A stretch of DNA of 64,000 bases from contig OY747702.1 of assembly GCA_963556495.2 (NCBI GenBank), positions 48,223,286-48,287,285 on the forward strand, in the 5' to 3' direction. Below the pieces are notes generated by a model. The model saw only the letters and a program-made list of their open reading frames with translations. It searched no databases and had not been told where the DNA came from. This DNA comes from Valencia hispanica (taxonomy: Eukaryota > Chordata > Actinopteri > Cyprinodontiformes > Valenciidae). A program made the translations under genes and the position numbers. Positions 12,150-22,744 of this stretch are shown piece after piece. Within the stretch, counting starts at the first letter, position 1, and every line of letters starts with the position of its first letter.

Positions 12150-12670
12150 AATTCAATTCAAATTCAAAATTACTTTATTAATCCCAAAGGGAAATTAAAT
12201 GTTGTTGTAACTCATTAAGCAAGTTCCTTCAAAGATTTGTTGTAGATGCTGATGGCTGTGGGTAGGGATGATCTCTTGTAGCGCTCTGCAGATCTGAAGA
12301 AGCCTCTGACTGAAGACGCTCTGTAGTTGTATGACAGTCTGATGTAGAGGAAACTCTGGATCTATGGCGTCTTCTTTTCAACTCATCAGGGTTTTGTGGC
12401 TGTAGTTGAGGTATTATTTGAGCTTTTGTGATGTTAATCAGCTGCTGCCAGTTGTAAACCACCTTGTTGCCATGGTTATGCATCATAACAAATGTCCAAA
12501 AATAAAAAGTATCAGCAAAAATCCTTCCAGCTGCACAGCATTCAAAACCAGAGAGAACAGTTGTCCACAAAAACAATGTTTCTACCAAAAATGGAAGAAT
12601 TAAAGTTTTAAAAAAGAAAAAAATATGAACCAAAGTAACAGAGCTACTCCAACATGCTGCCACCTTGAGC
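12150..12670 (-). mobile_element. retroposon-like repeat nested in the hAT element
   Basis: Its edge carries ACTTTATTAATCCCAAAGGG (12173-12192), the typical 3' edge of a fish non-LTR retroposon read in reverse. A minus-strand frame encodes HGNKVVYNWQQLINITKAQ near 12412-12470 and a downstream tail. A second, more decayed copy of the same family lies at 62808-63330, sharing the ATTATTTGAGCTTTT stretch. The family name (Rex1-like is my guess) is uncertain. Confidence 0.6.
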
Positions 12671-12949
12671 GGCGCAATTCCAAAGGCACAACTTTGTATA
12701 TTATTTGTAATGTGTGGAATTTATGCTTGGTATATTTGTTAAATGCCATTTAATAAGTATATAATTAACCATCTGTTGTGGGCATTCTTGGCAGTTTTTC
12801 TGGGGCTTTTATATAGTATATATCGATATCGGAATTAAATTGTATCAACCGAATTTAAGAAAAATATTGTGATATAAGTTTTGGCCATATCGTCCAGCCC
12901 TACTCTTAACTGCTTTTAATCCCTAACGACATTAATATGGAGTTAACTC

Positions 12950-13600
12950 TGTGGTCACTAGGGTCGACTTCGCCCGGGCCATGTTGGCTCAGCCCGTCCC
13001 AGCACGACCTGGTTGTGTTTCCATTGCCATCTCAGGTACGCGGCAGTGGGCGAGGACATGGGCGGGCTCAGTGTATCAATGTTCCAGTAAAAATCAGTCA
13101 TCACTCACCATTTTCCAACATCCCAGATGCTGATGCTGGAGGTGGTATTTAGTCCCACTCTGTCTCCCGTTGCCAGTGAATGCCGTCCATTCCTGCAAAG
13201 CACTTTCAGTGCTTGTGGTCTGCCGCACTCAGGCCGTTTATGGTCCTTCACGGCCTGATATTCGCACCTTAATTTCCTTAGTTTCCCCCAGTAATGTTTT
13301 GAACACCACTGGAAGCAATGTGACGCCATTCTGTGACATCACTTCACACTCACAACGCCTGGCCAATCAGTGGCTACCACTACATACGGTAGGTAGGAGT
13401 GAGAGTGACATCACTTTAACGGACCAATCAGTCCATCGGTGAGCGTGTTGGGTTGCCTCGGCCCGTTTCGGACTCAGACAGAAGTAGTCCGATAAAAGGT
13501 GTCGACTTGGCCCAGACAAAGGTAGTGGAAACACGCTAAATAGGGGCAAAACTGACCCGACCCAGTCAGGGCCGAGCCGACGCCAGTGGTAAACGGGCAT
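12950..13600 (-). mobile_element. PIF/Harbinger-like non-autonomous element
   Basis: A CpG-rich block between AT-rich flanks. Both edges carry motifs of the tttccac(t) type: GTGTTTCCATTGCC near 13014 and GTAGTGGAAACACGC near 13522 (inverse). A minus-strand frame at 13105-13329 contains KLRKLRCEYQAVKDHKR, which resembles the Myb/SANT-like DNA-binding protein partner encoded by Harbinger transposons. No transposase is present. Boundaries and target duplication could not be fixed. Confidence 0.5.
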
Positions 13601-14099
13601 TTGTGACTTTCTTTGAAAGACCAATAAAAAGAAGAATTAGAACTACACCAATATATCATGCGCCTTCCATAGTGATGTACACAGGCTACAAGCATAACAT
13701 TTTTGAGTGCTTTTGTTGCTATAAAGCCTTGTTTGTATGCATCTACGCTAAGCAAAACTGCACCATATGAAAATTAGCCATAAAGTTATGCACTCACTCT
13801 CCTCTGTAATAGAAAAAGCAATAATAAATCATGGATGTCAGGAATCAGAAAGAATTATTTCGGCTCGTACTGATCCTCTGGTGGTCAAAACGTGCAGAAC
13901 TAGTCCCAAGGCACATTTATACATGTTAAAAGATACAATCTATACTAATTCTCTTCATATTTTTGGTGTCAGCAGGGGTCATGATCTTGAACCAGTTTTA
14001 AGCAGATGTTTTGGAAATGTTGGAAAGGGTACATCATGTAATTCAGGCACTGTCTTGCATGCGCTGTTTTTTTTTCAGTGAATACCCCATGATGTTTGT
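13601..14099. other. intron sequence with no recognised element
   Basis: The stretch includes an open + strand frame at 13767-14081 (104 codons) without a known domain and without initiation or splice context. I do not treat it as a gene. Confidence 0.5.
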
Positions 14100-14930
14100 T
14101 CAACTGAAACATTTCTTTATTCAAAAGAGGAAATAAGGATTACCAAAACGGCATATCCTGGTTTCTTGTTATTAGTATCCACCTTCTAAGTGAACACCGG
14201 TAAATAAAGGGTTACTAAAACTTGATGGCACCTTTTATTTCTATCAGCGCTGAGAATTGCAAAAACAGATGAGAGACAACTGACATCTGTCAATCTGGAA
14301 AGGGTTATAAAGCCATTTCTAAATCTTTGGAGTATTAACCCCAAATGGAGAAATCATGGACCAGGGGTGAAGGTTCACAGGAGGGGTATGACTACCAAAA
14401 GGGAGACCAAAGAGCGAGACCGACTTATCCGGGAGGTTACAAAAGAACCGAGAACTACAGCACTACAGGCCTTACTTCCATCAGTTAAGCTCAGTGTTCA
14501 TGATTCAACAATTAGAAAGAAACTGGCCAAAAATGGACAGAAGAGTACAAAGGCCTGTCTCTTATTTCCTCCAAAACATCTGGATGATCCTCGAGACAAT
14601 GAGACAAACGTGGAACCTTTTGGAACGTGTGTGTCCATTTACCTCTGATGTCAAATATGGGAATATTATGGTAATGCTATGGTTTGTGGCTGGTTTACCG
14701 TTTCAGGACCTGTAACACTTGATATAAATGATGAAGCTATAGATTCTCTCCAGCCATCAGTTTGTGTCCTTCACCTCAAGCGCACTTGGCATGATGGCAG
14801 TCGAGGCTACCGACCGTCTGCGAAAGAGGTTGTCGATTTGGTGATTGCTCTTCAAGAATGTACCAATGAAAAGATTAAAAGGACAACATTCATCTATTTT
14901 GTGGTAGCCTCCGAGCCCTAAACAGCCATT
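14100..14930 (+). mobile_element. Tc1-type transposon relic with internal deletion
   Basis: The 14232-14580 part matches the N-terminal half of a Tc1 transposase: a helix-turn-helix region around IREVTKEPRTTALQALL and a linker SVHDSTIRKKLAKNG (near 14490-14535), then KHLDDPRDNET near 14574. The sequence then jumps to distorted catalytic-region text (GTTTCAGGACCTGTAAC near 14700; CCTCAAGCGCACTTGGCATG near 14774). The central part with the first catalytic Asp is missing. No ITR pair was found. Confidence 0.7.
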
Positions 14931-15784
14931 ATTATTTATGTTAGAGAAACAAGGTTAACCATTTAAAAACAAGATAAAGTAGAGTTCAAAGAGTCTTTTA
15001 GCATCTTATATTAGGAGTTAGCACTATGGTGCAATTAGCACAGTTAGCATTACTAGAACATGACTCCGTATATACTCAAGAGAATCCTTACCTTAAAGCT
15101 GTGGTCTGTAGCGTGCCGTCATCAAGGAGAGGAGGAGATTTTGAAATCTGAACGGCTATAGCCCAGAAAAATTTCTTAGCGCTAAACCAGAAGATATATT
15201 ACGATTAGCAACATTTCTAAGACTGACAGAAATGAATGGATCATAGAAAAATAATGGGGGAAAAACAGTTGCAACTCCTTAGCTTTTTTTAGAGAGAGGC
15301 CAAGGGTAAGAATTTATCTTTGTAAAATGAAGTGATTCACAAAGGCAAATGCTGGCATGTGCATAATTTTCTTTAGCGGTCCTGTTAGTAGCAAACTAGT
15401 TATCCTTAGTATTCACATTGGCTAAGGTAATTCATCAAAAATTGCTAATACAAAAGCAACAAAATAACTTTTTAATTACAGAGCACAGTCCAAAAAGGAA
15501 AAGATATCGTTGCAAACTTGATGTGGGAAATACTAATATAGCAATGCTGACAATAAAATTTGATTAATTTTGGAGGCTGAATGCTTCCTTTGTTGTTGAA
15601 CTTGTTGATTTGGTTGTAATGTTTGCTGGTTTATATTACATTATTGTATTACTATATGTATGACTTGTTTTCAGTTGGTTTCTTACACACTGATTTGATT
15701 TAATAATTTTGTAGAAGGAAACAAAGATGAGCGACAGAAAGAGAAGGAACCAGCGGCAGTATAGTCTATATTCTATATGTGTAT
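14931..15784. other. intron sequence with no recognised element
   Basis: AT-rich intron leading into a (TA)n tract. I could name nothing in it. Confidence 0.55.
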
Positions 15785-15801
15785 ATATATACATGTATCC
15801 T

Positions 15802-15876
<75 letters not shown>
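15785..15876. repeat. (TA)n microsatellite
   Basis: Starts as TATATA/CATA variants and becomes pure TA over roughly 15810-15873. It lies about 40 bases before the head of the + strand interspersed repeat at 15914. Confidence 0.95.
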
Positions 15877-15877
<1 letters not shown>

Positions 15878-15913
15878 TATTCTTAACACTTTACAAAAAT
15901 ATCACATCTTGTC

Positions 15914-16274
15914 AGGCAGCACAGTGGTGCAGTTGGTAGCACTGTTGCCTTGCAGCAAGAATGTCCTGGGTTTGAATCCCAAACTGGGGTCTTTCTGCAT
16001 TGCGTGTTCTCCTTGTGCATGTGTACTCCGGTTTCCTCTCACATTCCAAAAACATGACTGCTGGGTTATTTGGTCTCTCTAAATTGCCCTTAAGTATGAG
16101 TGTGTGTGTGTGTGTGCATGCTTGTTTGTCCTGTGTGCCTCTGTGATGCCCTACAATGGACTGGCGACCTGTCCAGGGTCTACCCCGCCCCTGGAAATAG
16201 GCACCAACCCCCCCCCCCCCCCCCCCCTTGCAACCCTGCATAGGATAGACGGGTATAGATAATAGATGGATGGA
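15914..16274 (+). repeat. fish interspersed repeat with tRNA-like head and ATGG-type tail
   Basis: The head GGCAGCACAGTGGTGCAGTT is followed by GGGTTTGAATCCC (box B-like), the conserved middle CTCTAAATTGCCCTTAA, GACTGGCGACCTGTCCAGGG, and the tail GATGGATGGA. This is a very common teleost SINE/RTE-related family. A 20-base C run (16208-16227) replaces part of the usual text before TTGCAACCCTGCA. A short TG microsatellite sits at 16098-16116. Other fragments lie at 3705, 25958 and 27680. Confidence 0.8.
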
Positions 16275-16870
16275 TCACATCTTATCTGGGCTAAGCGCAG
16301 GTTCGCTAAAGTCTGGAGATGCCCCTGATTCTGGTCAATAGCTGTTTTCTCAGGGCAACTTGAATATGTACTTTTCAACCACACTCAAAATTGTTAATGT
16401 CATAGGTTATGAACGTCCACTTTTTATTCTCTATATTTGTCCAACAAATTATATCCTTACATGAAAATTGAACTTCAGTGTCAAAAAACAGTAAATGAAT
16501 TTATTAGCTGCAGCATCTGTTACAATGTTCTTTTTGATGTAGAAGTACAACGTAGTGTTATGTGATTCTTTTAGACACTGATTGATGCTCAGAGTCACAT
16601 GGTTCAGTAAATAAAGATATGCAGTGTGTTTGGAAATGTGATGACATAACTTTCATCTAAACAGATAACTCCCACCCCCACAACCAAGACACCTTCTAAA
16701 GAGCCTAGGATTGATCAGTCCTTTTTTTTTTTTTCACCCAATCAAAGCAGTGAGCTTTAGAAGATCGGACGGAAACTACGTATAACTGAAAGAGAAGTGA
16801 TTATGTGTGTTTTTAACCAGAGTAAAGAGAGAGAAAAAGTTTCTTTATTTTTATTTTTTTTCCCCCACAG
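16275..16870. other. intron end before the second L27 exon
   Basis: Intron sequence ending in a strong T/C-rich tract from about 16840 (TTTATTTTTATTTTTTTTCC then CCCACAG) that forms the acceptor at 16870. I see no other element. Confidence 0.6.
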
Positions 16871-16956
16871 ATATTCAAGAGTGTTACGAGGTGACCTTGC
16901 AGTTGAATGCAGAACAAACTGTTGTAAAGGAAGACAGCAGGCAGGATGCGTGGGAG
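16871..16956 (+). CDS. dlg3: dlg3 L27-domain exon, C-terminal half
   Basis: This 86-base exon (phase 1 in, 0 out) begins AT and, after the G of the upstream exon, reads D-I-Q-E-C-Y-E-V-T-L-Q-L-N. It then continues through a polar stretch to ...DAWE. The DIQExYEVTL string is the diagnostic last helix of the DLG L27 domain (DIQEFYEVTL in SAP97). The final TrpGlu resembles the TWE that follows the domain in DLG1. The acceptor is TTTCCCCCACAG and the donor is GAG|GTAATT. Together the two exons give one complete L27 domain of about 55 residues, supporting a beta-type DLG isoform. Confidence 0.87.
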
Positions 16957-17323
16957 GTAATTTTACTGCTTCACATTTTATTGTAGATCTATGTTTACAT
17001 TGCATCGGGTGCCCCTTGTGTTGTGTATGAATTGCTTTTTACTTGGTAGCTAACACAAGATGTCATTACCTGTGTTCCTCACACTCCTACATGAGGAGCA
17101 TTTTACCATGAGTCATGGGCGCTATGACTTAATGCGGGTGACGAATGGCACACCTAAATGTGTTTGAACCACAGGAGCCTTTTTCTGAAATCAAGGACTT
17201 TTTTTAGTGATGGTGGAGGGACAAGGGGCAGATGCAAAAAACTCATTTATGAATTTTTCAACTGTTGTCATGTTTGCACTGGACAGCTGTTTACATAGTT
17301 TGCAAATGCTCACAGTGACAAAA
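16957..17323. other. intron sequence with no recognised element
   Basis: Short intron stretch between the exon and the first Harbinger-type fragment. I see nothing in it. Confidence 0.55.
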
Positions 17324-17608
17324 GGTGCGTTTCCACTATCGGAACTTCAGGGTAATTTTGCCGGACCTCCACGGAATGTGCATATCCCTATTGCACCGGA
17401 ATAGTTGCTGGTGACGTATTGTATAACCACATAGAAGTGGCGGCAACATATCAAATAGAAACAGGGCAACCATCCCTGCATCTTCCATGTCTATCTTTTG
17501 TTATTATCTGCTTCTGTGGGCTCCTTTTAGTGCTGATCAGTGATCTAATCACTGCCGAAATGGTCGCAATATGCTGACGTCTTAGCACATTCCTTCGAGG
17601 GCCAATTT
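17324..17608. mobile_element. Harbinger-type MITE fragment
   Basis: It starts GGTGCGTTTCCACTATCGGA, the same terminus as the large element at 17947-19842. It then contains text like AACCATCCCTGC.TCTTCCATG (17467 onward) that also occurs inside that element near 19265. No opposite terminus was found, and it runs straight into the 5'-truncated Tc1, so it may itself have inserted into that Tc1. Confidence 0.6.
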
Positions 17609-18028
17609 TGTATGAAGACACGACGGCTAAGAGGACTGGGCCAGCTGATTTACCCAGCTGGAGAAAAGGTCCAGTTTTATTACCCTGAAGTTCCAAGAGT
17701 GGAACCGTGCCTAAATACCTTCACTTTTGGAGATGTGTCCTTTGGTCTGATGAAACTAAAGTGGAACTGTTTGGCCACAATGGGCATTGTTACATTTGGA
17801 GGAAAAAGAGGGACGCTTATAAACCTGGGAACATCATCTCAACTGTGAAGTACAGGGGTGGCAGCATCATGTCGCAGGGCTGCTTTACTGAACGAGGAAC
17901 TGGTGCACTTCATAAAACAGATGGCATTATGAAGAAAGAACATTAGGCGCGTTTCCACTATCCGAACTTTAGGGTAATTTCACCGGACCTTTACGTTATG
18001 CGCTTGTCTCCACTACACTGGGCAGGTC

Positions 18029-18480
18029 TATGAAGGTAGATATGTGCCAAAATGCATAGTTGTAGCTTGTGATTTGAACACTTGTAGAATACCATTTGAG
18101 AACTTGAGCAATAGAAATCTGAAGTTATATGTCAAACATCTATCTTAACACTTGTAGAATTGCAGTTGAGAACTTGAGCAACAAAAATCTGAAGTTCTAT
18201 TATAACCATCACAGCAGGGGGAAAAAAAACACACACAAACTGTATTTCAAATTGCACTAAAACCCCAAACATGTAAGACCCTGTGTGAAACAAATGCACT
18301 TGTGTCAGATTTTCCCCTGCAGAAACCTTTCACATTAACCTGTTCTGAATGTAAAGTCACATAAAAATATTCACATGTCAGCTTTCATTTTTATACAAGC
18401 ATAATTACAGCTTTCCGCTTATCATTAATCGTTTCCTAATATAAATTTTTTTTTAATGTGTACATTCTTTGTTACAACTT
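18029..18480 (+). repeat. left arm of a 450-bp, nearly perfect inverted repeat
   Basis: This arm is the reverse complement of 18617-19066. Reading both arms through, I see only about four differences: an A8 versus A6 run near 18220, one T/A change just after it, and two changes at the inner tip. The loop is 136 bases. Inside the arm is a diverged tandem duplication with a 70-bp period (units starting at 18077 and 18147, both opening AACACTTGTAGAAT). Confidence 0.93.
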
Positions 18481-18616
18481 CAACGTATTGATTTCAACCA
18501 CTGGAATCTGCTGCTTAGTGCGAACACATCAGCTACGACGAATCACAGCGTGGCGAAAACAGTGCACGGAATTTTGGCAAACTTTCTGTGAAATGTTTGT
18601 GCCAAAACTAACTTGT

Positions 18617-19066
18617 AACTTGTAACCAAGAATGTACACATTAAAAAAAAATTTATATTAGGAAACGATTAATGATAAGCGGAAAGCTGTAATTATGCTT
18701 GTATAAAAATGAAAGCTGACATGTGAATATTTTTATGTGACTTTACATTCAGAACAGGTTAATGTGAAAGGTTTCTGCAGGGGAAAATCTGACACAAGTG
18801 CATTTGTTTCACACAGGGTCTTACATGTTTGGGGTTTTAGTGCAATTTGAAATTCAGTTTGTGTGTGTTTTTTCCCCCTGCTGTGATGGTTATAATAGAA
18901 CTTCAGATTTTTGTTGCTCAAGTTCTCAACTGCAATTCTACAAGTGTTAAGATAGATGTTTGACATATAACTTCAGATTTCTATTGCTCAAGTTCTCAAA
19001 TGGTATTCTACAAGTGTTCAAATCACAAGCTACAACTATGCATTTTGGCACATATCTACCTTCATA
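18617..19066 (-). repeat. right arm of the 450-bp inverted repeat
   Basis: Reverse complement of 18029-18480. Pairing begins at AACTTGTAACC (18617) and ends at CTACCTTCATA (19066). The 77-codon frame on the minus strand inside this arm has a mirrored, interrupted counterpart in the other arm and is taken as spurious. Confidence 0.93.
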
Positions 19067-19363
19067 CAGGGCTGACAGGGCCGCTTTCGGGGGGGTGTAG
19101 TCGGAAACGGCCCGGTAGAGTCACTGGGCGGGAGCTTGGGTTAAATCACGCTGGTTGGTTGTAACTCAGAGGGAATGAGCAGATGTCGCCAAACAACAGT
19201 CTTTGTAAGATAAGAGGAATTGCTGGCGAGGCAGTTTATTACAACATAGCAAACAGAAACACGGCAACCATCCCTGCTTCTTCCATGTTGATTTCTTGTC
19301 ATTCCTGCTGCTGTGGGCGCCTTTTTGTGCAGATCAGTTAAAAGAAAATATTTAACTGCTTAC

Positions 19364-19493
19364 CTGGCACTCCAATATCCTCCGATATCTTCCTCCAAAT
19401 AAATACGATCTCTTCCTGTCTTTGTAAAAAGACGAAGACGGGTCATATAATTCACGAAAATTACAGACAGCAACGATTAGTTGATCCTCCATT
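19364..19493 (-). pseudogene. MADF-like first exon of a Harbinger DNA-binding protein
   Basis: On the minus strand an ATG at 19493 opens MEDQLIVAVCNFRELYDPSS... and runs to a donor-like CCAG|GTAAGC at 19364/19363. The pattern I-x-A-V-x-x-x-x-x-L-Y-D aromatic/charged followed by a W-R-K-I block is that of a MADF domain. The W-R-K-I-S-E-D-I-G part is readable only after a frame change near 19400, so the exon is broken. Harbinger elements encode such a Myb/MADF protein beside the transposase. The rest of the gene is absent. Confidence 0.6.
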
Positions 19494-20160
19494 TTGAATG
19501 AATGACTTGCCAATCCACATCAGTACAAAGAGTCCCTATGATTGGTTGACGCCCCACGTTTTCTGCCCCAAAGTTCAGTTTTCCCAACTTCACGCAGCAG
19601 CTGCTCCGACGGTCCGTCAATGCGTCCAAGCAGCAGCTGCGCCAATGCGAACGACTTGCTGTGGGGCAACTTGACGCCCACTTGATGCGTAGATACCATA
19701 GACTTAGATGTAATCTAGCTGCCCTGCTGCCTGGACGCGCTGACCGGTGTGAATGCACCATGAGAGGAGCGGGCAACAGATCTACCCCGATAGAGTAAAC
19801 TCCGGTCAAATTACCCTGAATTTCCGATAGTGGAAACACACCAAATATGTGGAAATATTGAAGCAAGATCTAAAGACGTCAACCAGGATATTAAAGTTTG
19901 GGTTCAAATGGGTCTTCCAGATGCAGCAAACTATTGTGAGAAGCTTGGGGAAGGACACCCAAAACATTTGACCTCAGTCATAAAGTCCTCAGTCAAAAAT
20001 CCTACCAAATACTGAGGAAACATATGTAAACTTCTAATTTCGAAGACAATAATAAATAAATCTGACACATTCTCTCTCATTATAGAGGCATTTAGCAAAT
20101 AGATTTAACTTCAGACAGTAAGAAAAAAAAAAGGTGTATATGAACTTCTAGCTTCAGCTA

Positions 20161-22600
20161 TTAGAGTGATGACCTATACAAACAAAAGGGTTACAACAGA
20201 CAATTTTCAATTTGATCAGCAATTTCAGGTGAAACTTAAAAGTTCTTTTTTTGTTGTTGTTGTTTTTTTTTTCAATCAGTGATTTAAAACTCCTTGAAAG
20301 TGTTTTGTTTTTCAGACAAAAGGTAAAAAAAAAAAAAAGATACAGTTCTTCCTCTGGTTTCCTTTAAACTTATATAAATGACCTAAATCTGACTAGCACT
20401 TGTGCTTATTGACAATTTATAAAATAATCTATTAAATAAAAGGGGGTTTCACAGCCTTCTGATTCTTTGTTTGTGACTTTTAGCAGATGCTTTGGTTGAA
20501 CCCTTGACTGCAGATAGTCAGATGTTTTCAAATCTTGAGATTCTGGATCGCTTGAGCTTTTCTTAAAACAGTTTATATAAAGTAATTATTCTCATTAATA
20601 AACCCCCTTTTTGAAAAAAAAAATAAAAAAAATTCTTATTAAGCTATTCCACCTTGTTTTGCAGCTGTTGTTTTGGGAATTACTGGATTAGTTAAGCATG
20701 AACTGCTACTTCTTGGTCAATTCATGCTCCATGTGTTCAGAGTATGTCCGTCCTCAGTTTGAGCAGCTAAACCCTAAATTATGACCACAGTCTGAACTTA
20801 ATTCGGCTCCTCTCAGTACCCCTGTGATCCACCCTTTTGACTTTCTAATTCAGTGCTGTGTGGCTCCTGGTCTGTCCTCCTTTGGATACCAGCTGGTCGT
20901 GGGGCGCAGGCATAATCCTTAACAGAGAGAACTGATTGGAAGGATGAAGTTGTCCTGTTGGGAAATTTAAAAGGGGGAGAGAAAAAACAGAGAGCTACTT
21001 AATGTATATCCACTGAAGTGCTCATCTGTATTCAAACCATGCTGTCACCTGAGTGGAGGGTGGGAGGGAAATTAAATGAGTCTGCAAATATAATGATTTG
21101 GTGCAGAGCAGCAGGTGAGAAAGGAGGAATGCCCTTCTTTGGATAAAGAATAGAAAAACCTGTTAGAGCAGACTCTTTTAGAAGCCTTTCAAGTAATTCG
21201 TTCCAGAGAAATAATAATTAAAAAGAAGTGTACTCTGTTCCAGTACTCCTGCAGTCTTCTATATGTATCTCTGAATGTCAGTGCTAAGACCAGACCCTTA
21301 GCTGCTTCTAATACCCAGTGCAGAAAGCTGGGAAGGGCAGCTCTAGCTTTTCTGCTCGCAGTTGACCTGCCTGTCACCTCTGCCACGAGGAAACGGAGCT
21401 ATCAAAGCTGAATGCACACGGCATCTCTTGCATAACACAGGGTCTGGTTGATTAACATTGCTTCAAATTAAAAGAAAATGTTGAGAAAAGGCTGCGTACG
21501 TGACACCAATTCACAGAAGTGTTCTTTTCCTGTTTGTACTGCAGCCTTGCATGCTGATGTCTAAGGTCTGTTTCTATATAAACACTTGTGCTTTTGACTC
21601 GAGAATGAGAGTGGTTGTTGTTTCACTGTGGGGCTATAGAGTGATTTATACAGAGCTTTTTGTAGTAATTGCTTTTGCAACTTGCTACTAGCGATGACTT
21701 GCTCTAAAGGCTGCCCTCTGGTGTCATTGACTGGACTCTGTGGTCTAAATTACAGCATGGGTGGGCAGACATTTCAGGTACGACAGACTCTTTAACTCTG
21801 CTGGCTGCTTTGGTCACCGTTAAATTCAGTATGCTGTATTGCATTAATGCATTTGTTGTGCGAGTTTGTTTAGCTACAAGTTTGCTGTTGTATTGTGTTG
21901 GCTAAGTTGAATCTGTCCTAAAAGACGATACTGGATCAATCTAATCTTCACAGCTGAGCTCCATCAGCAGGCGTGTTTCCAAAACAATGTAAGTATTATA
22001 TCACAGTGAAATAATATTTTTCTTCTTGTTTTTTTTACATTCCTGAACTGAATACAAGTGTTTCAAGGATAATTATCTTTTTCTTACCAATATCTACTCA
22101 GGTTAGATGTTGCGTAAGTTTTTTATACTATACTTTAGTTTTTTCAATGACCACAAGAAATCTCACACAATAAAACTGCAGTCGTAATTATATAAATGTT
22201 TATACATTTATTTTGCTTCAGAGTATCTCTTTTGCGAAACTTACTTGAGGATGAATCTGTATGATATTTTCAAGGTATGTTAACCTTGAGTCAACTGTTA
22301 ACACAAGTATTTAAAAACAAATTGTATAACATCCTCATCATCCGTTTCATGTACTCATGATAACAGTTTGCACATTGTTTTTTTCAGTTCATGATTTTCT
22401 GAATAATCTGGGATTAAATGAAACTTTTTTTGTATGTTCACTAAAGTACAACTGCAGTCAAACTCCAGTAAAGTAGGTGGCAACATTGAGCTGGGAAGCT
22501 GTTTTTCAACTATCTCACGGCGATGGATTGTGAAAGTGAGGGCATCCATGTCTCTTCTTGAAAACCTACCTGTTGTCTTCTTTCTCTGTGTTTTTTTAAG
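20161..22600. other. intron sequence with no recognised element
   Basis: About 2.4 kb of AT-rich intron with A-rich and T-rich runs (20318-20338, 20605-20632). No coding pattern or repeat family that I can name was seen. Confidence 0.55.
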
Positions 22601-22744
22601 CATTTGCTATTGAATTACGAAATTAATACAGTTTAAACCTTTTTTTTCCCTCACTCTCTGACATTAAATAAACATTTAAAAAATATATTTCTATCTGTCA
22701 AATGCCTGAGTAAATTTTTTTTTCAAAACTCAGATTTTGACATG

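Larger units (their letters stand above)
11498..12902 (+). mobile_element. internally deleted hAT transposon with exact 8-bp target duplication
   Basis: Termini are TAGGGCTGGACAATAT on the left and ATATCGTCCAGCCCTA on the right, an inverted pair. Exact flanking duplications CTCTTAAC lie at 11490-11497 and 12903-12910. The interior holds a GC-richer segment (11760-12030) that looks like the promoter and first exon of an autonomous hAT, and a separate interspersed element (12150-12670). With the nested insertion removed the element would be about 0.88 kb, much shorter than an autonomous hAT. Confidence 0.88.
17947..19842 (-). mobile_element. PIF/Harbinger-type element with TIRs, inserted in a Tc1 relic
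   Basis: Termini are a 40-bp imperfect inverted repeat: GGCGCGTTTCCACTATCCGA on the left, and a right end whose complement is GGTGTGTTTCCACTATCGGA, both continuing into AGGGTAATTT. The flanks (CATTA on the left, AATATG on the right) fit a 3-bp TTA-type duplication, though imperfectly. The interior carries a MADF-like first exon on the minus strand and a very large hairpin (separate entries). No DDE transposase exon is present, so the element is non-autonomous. Confidence 0.8.
17609..20160 (+). mobile_element. Tc1-type transposon relic interrupted by a Harbinger element
   Basis: Transposase text is readable before the interruption: LWSDETKVELFGHNGHCYIW (17731-17790) with the first catalytic Asp, KYRGGSIMSQGCF near 17847-17886, then GALHKTDGIMKKEH up to 17945. 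After the inserted element the same gene resumes at about 19847 (ATGTGGAAATATTGAAGCAA), loses a central segment including the second and third catalytic residues, and finishes with a YCEKLGEGHPKHLT-like end and a stop near 20013. A 3' terminal region follows to about 20160 (AACTTCTAGCTTCAGCTA). The 5' terminal repeat is missing. Confidence 0.82.

Noticed and set aside
15727..16082. Frames with Tyr-Ile repeats near 15.8 kb
   Set aside because: Translation of the (TA)n tract joined to the interspersed repeat; not a gene.
18733..18966. 77-codon minus-strand frame
   Set aside because: It lies inside one arm of the large inverted repeat, has no domain similarity, and the opposite arm does not keep the frame through its A-run length difference.
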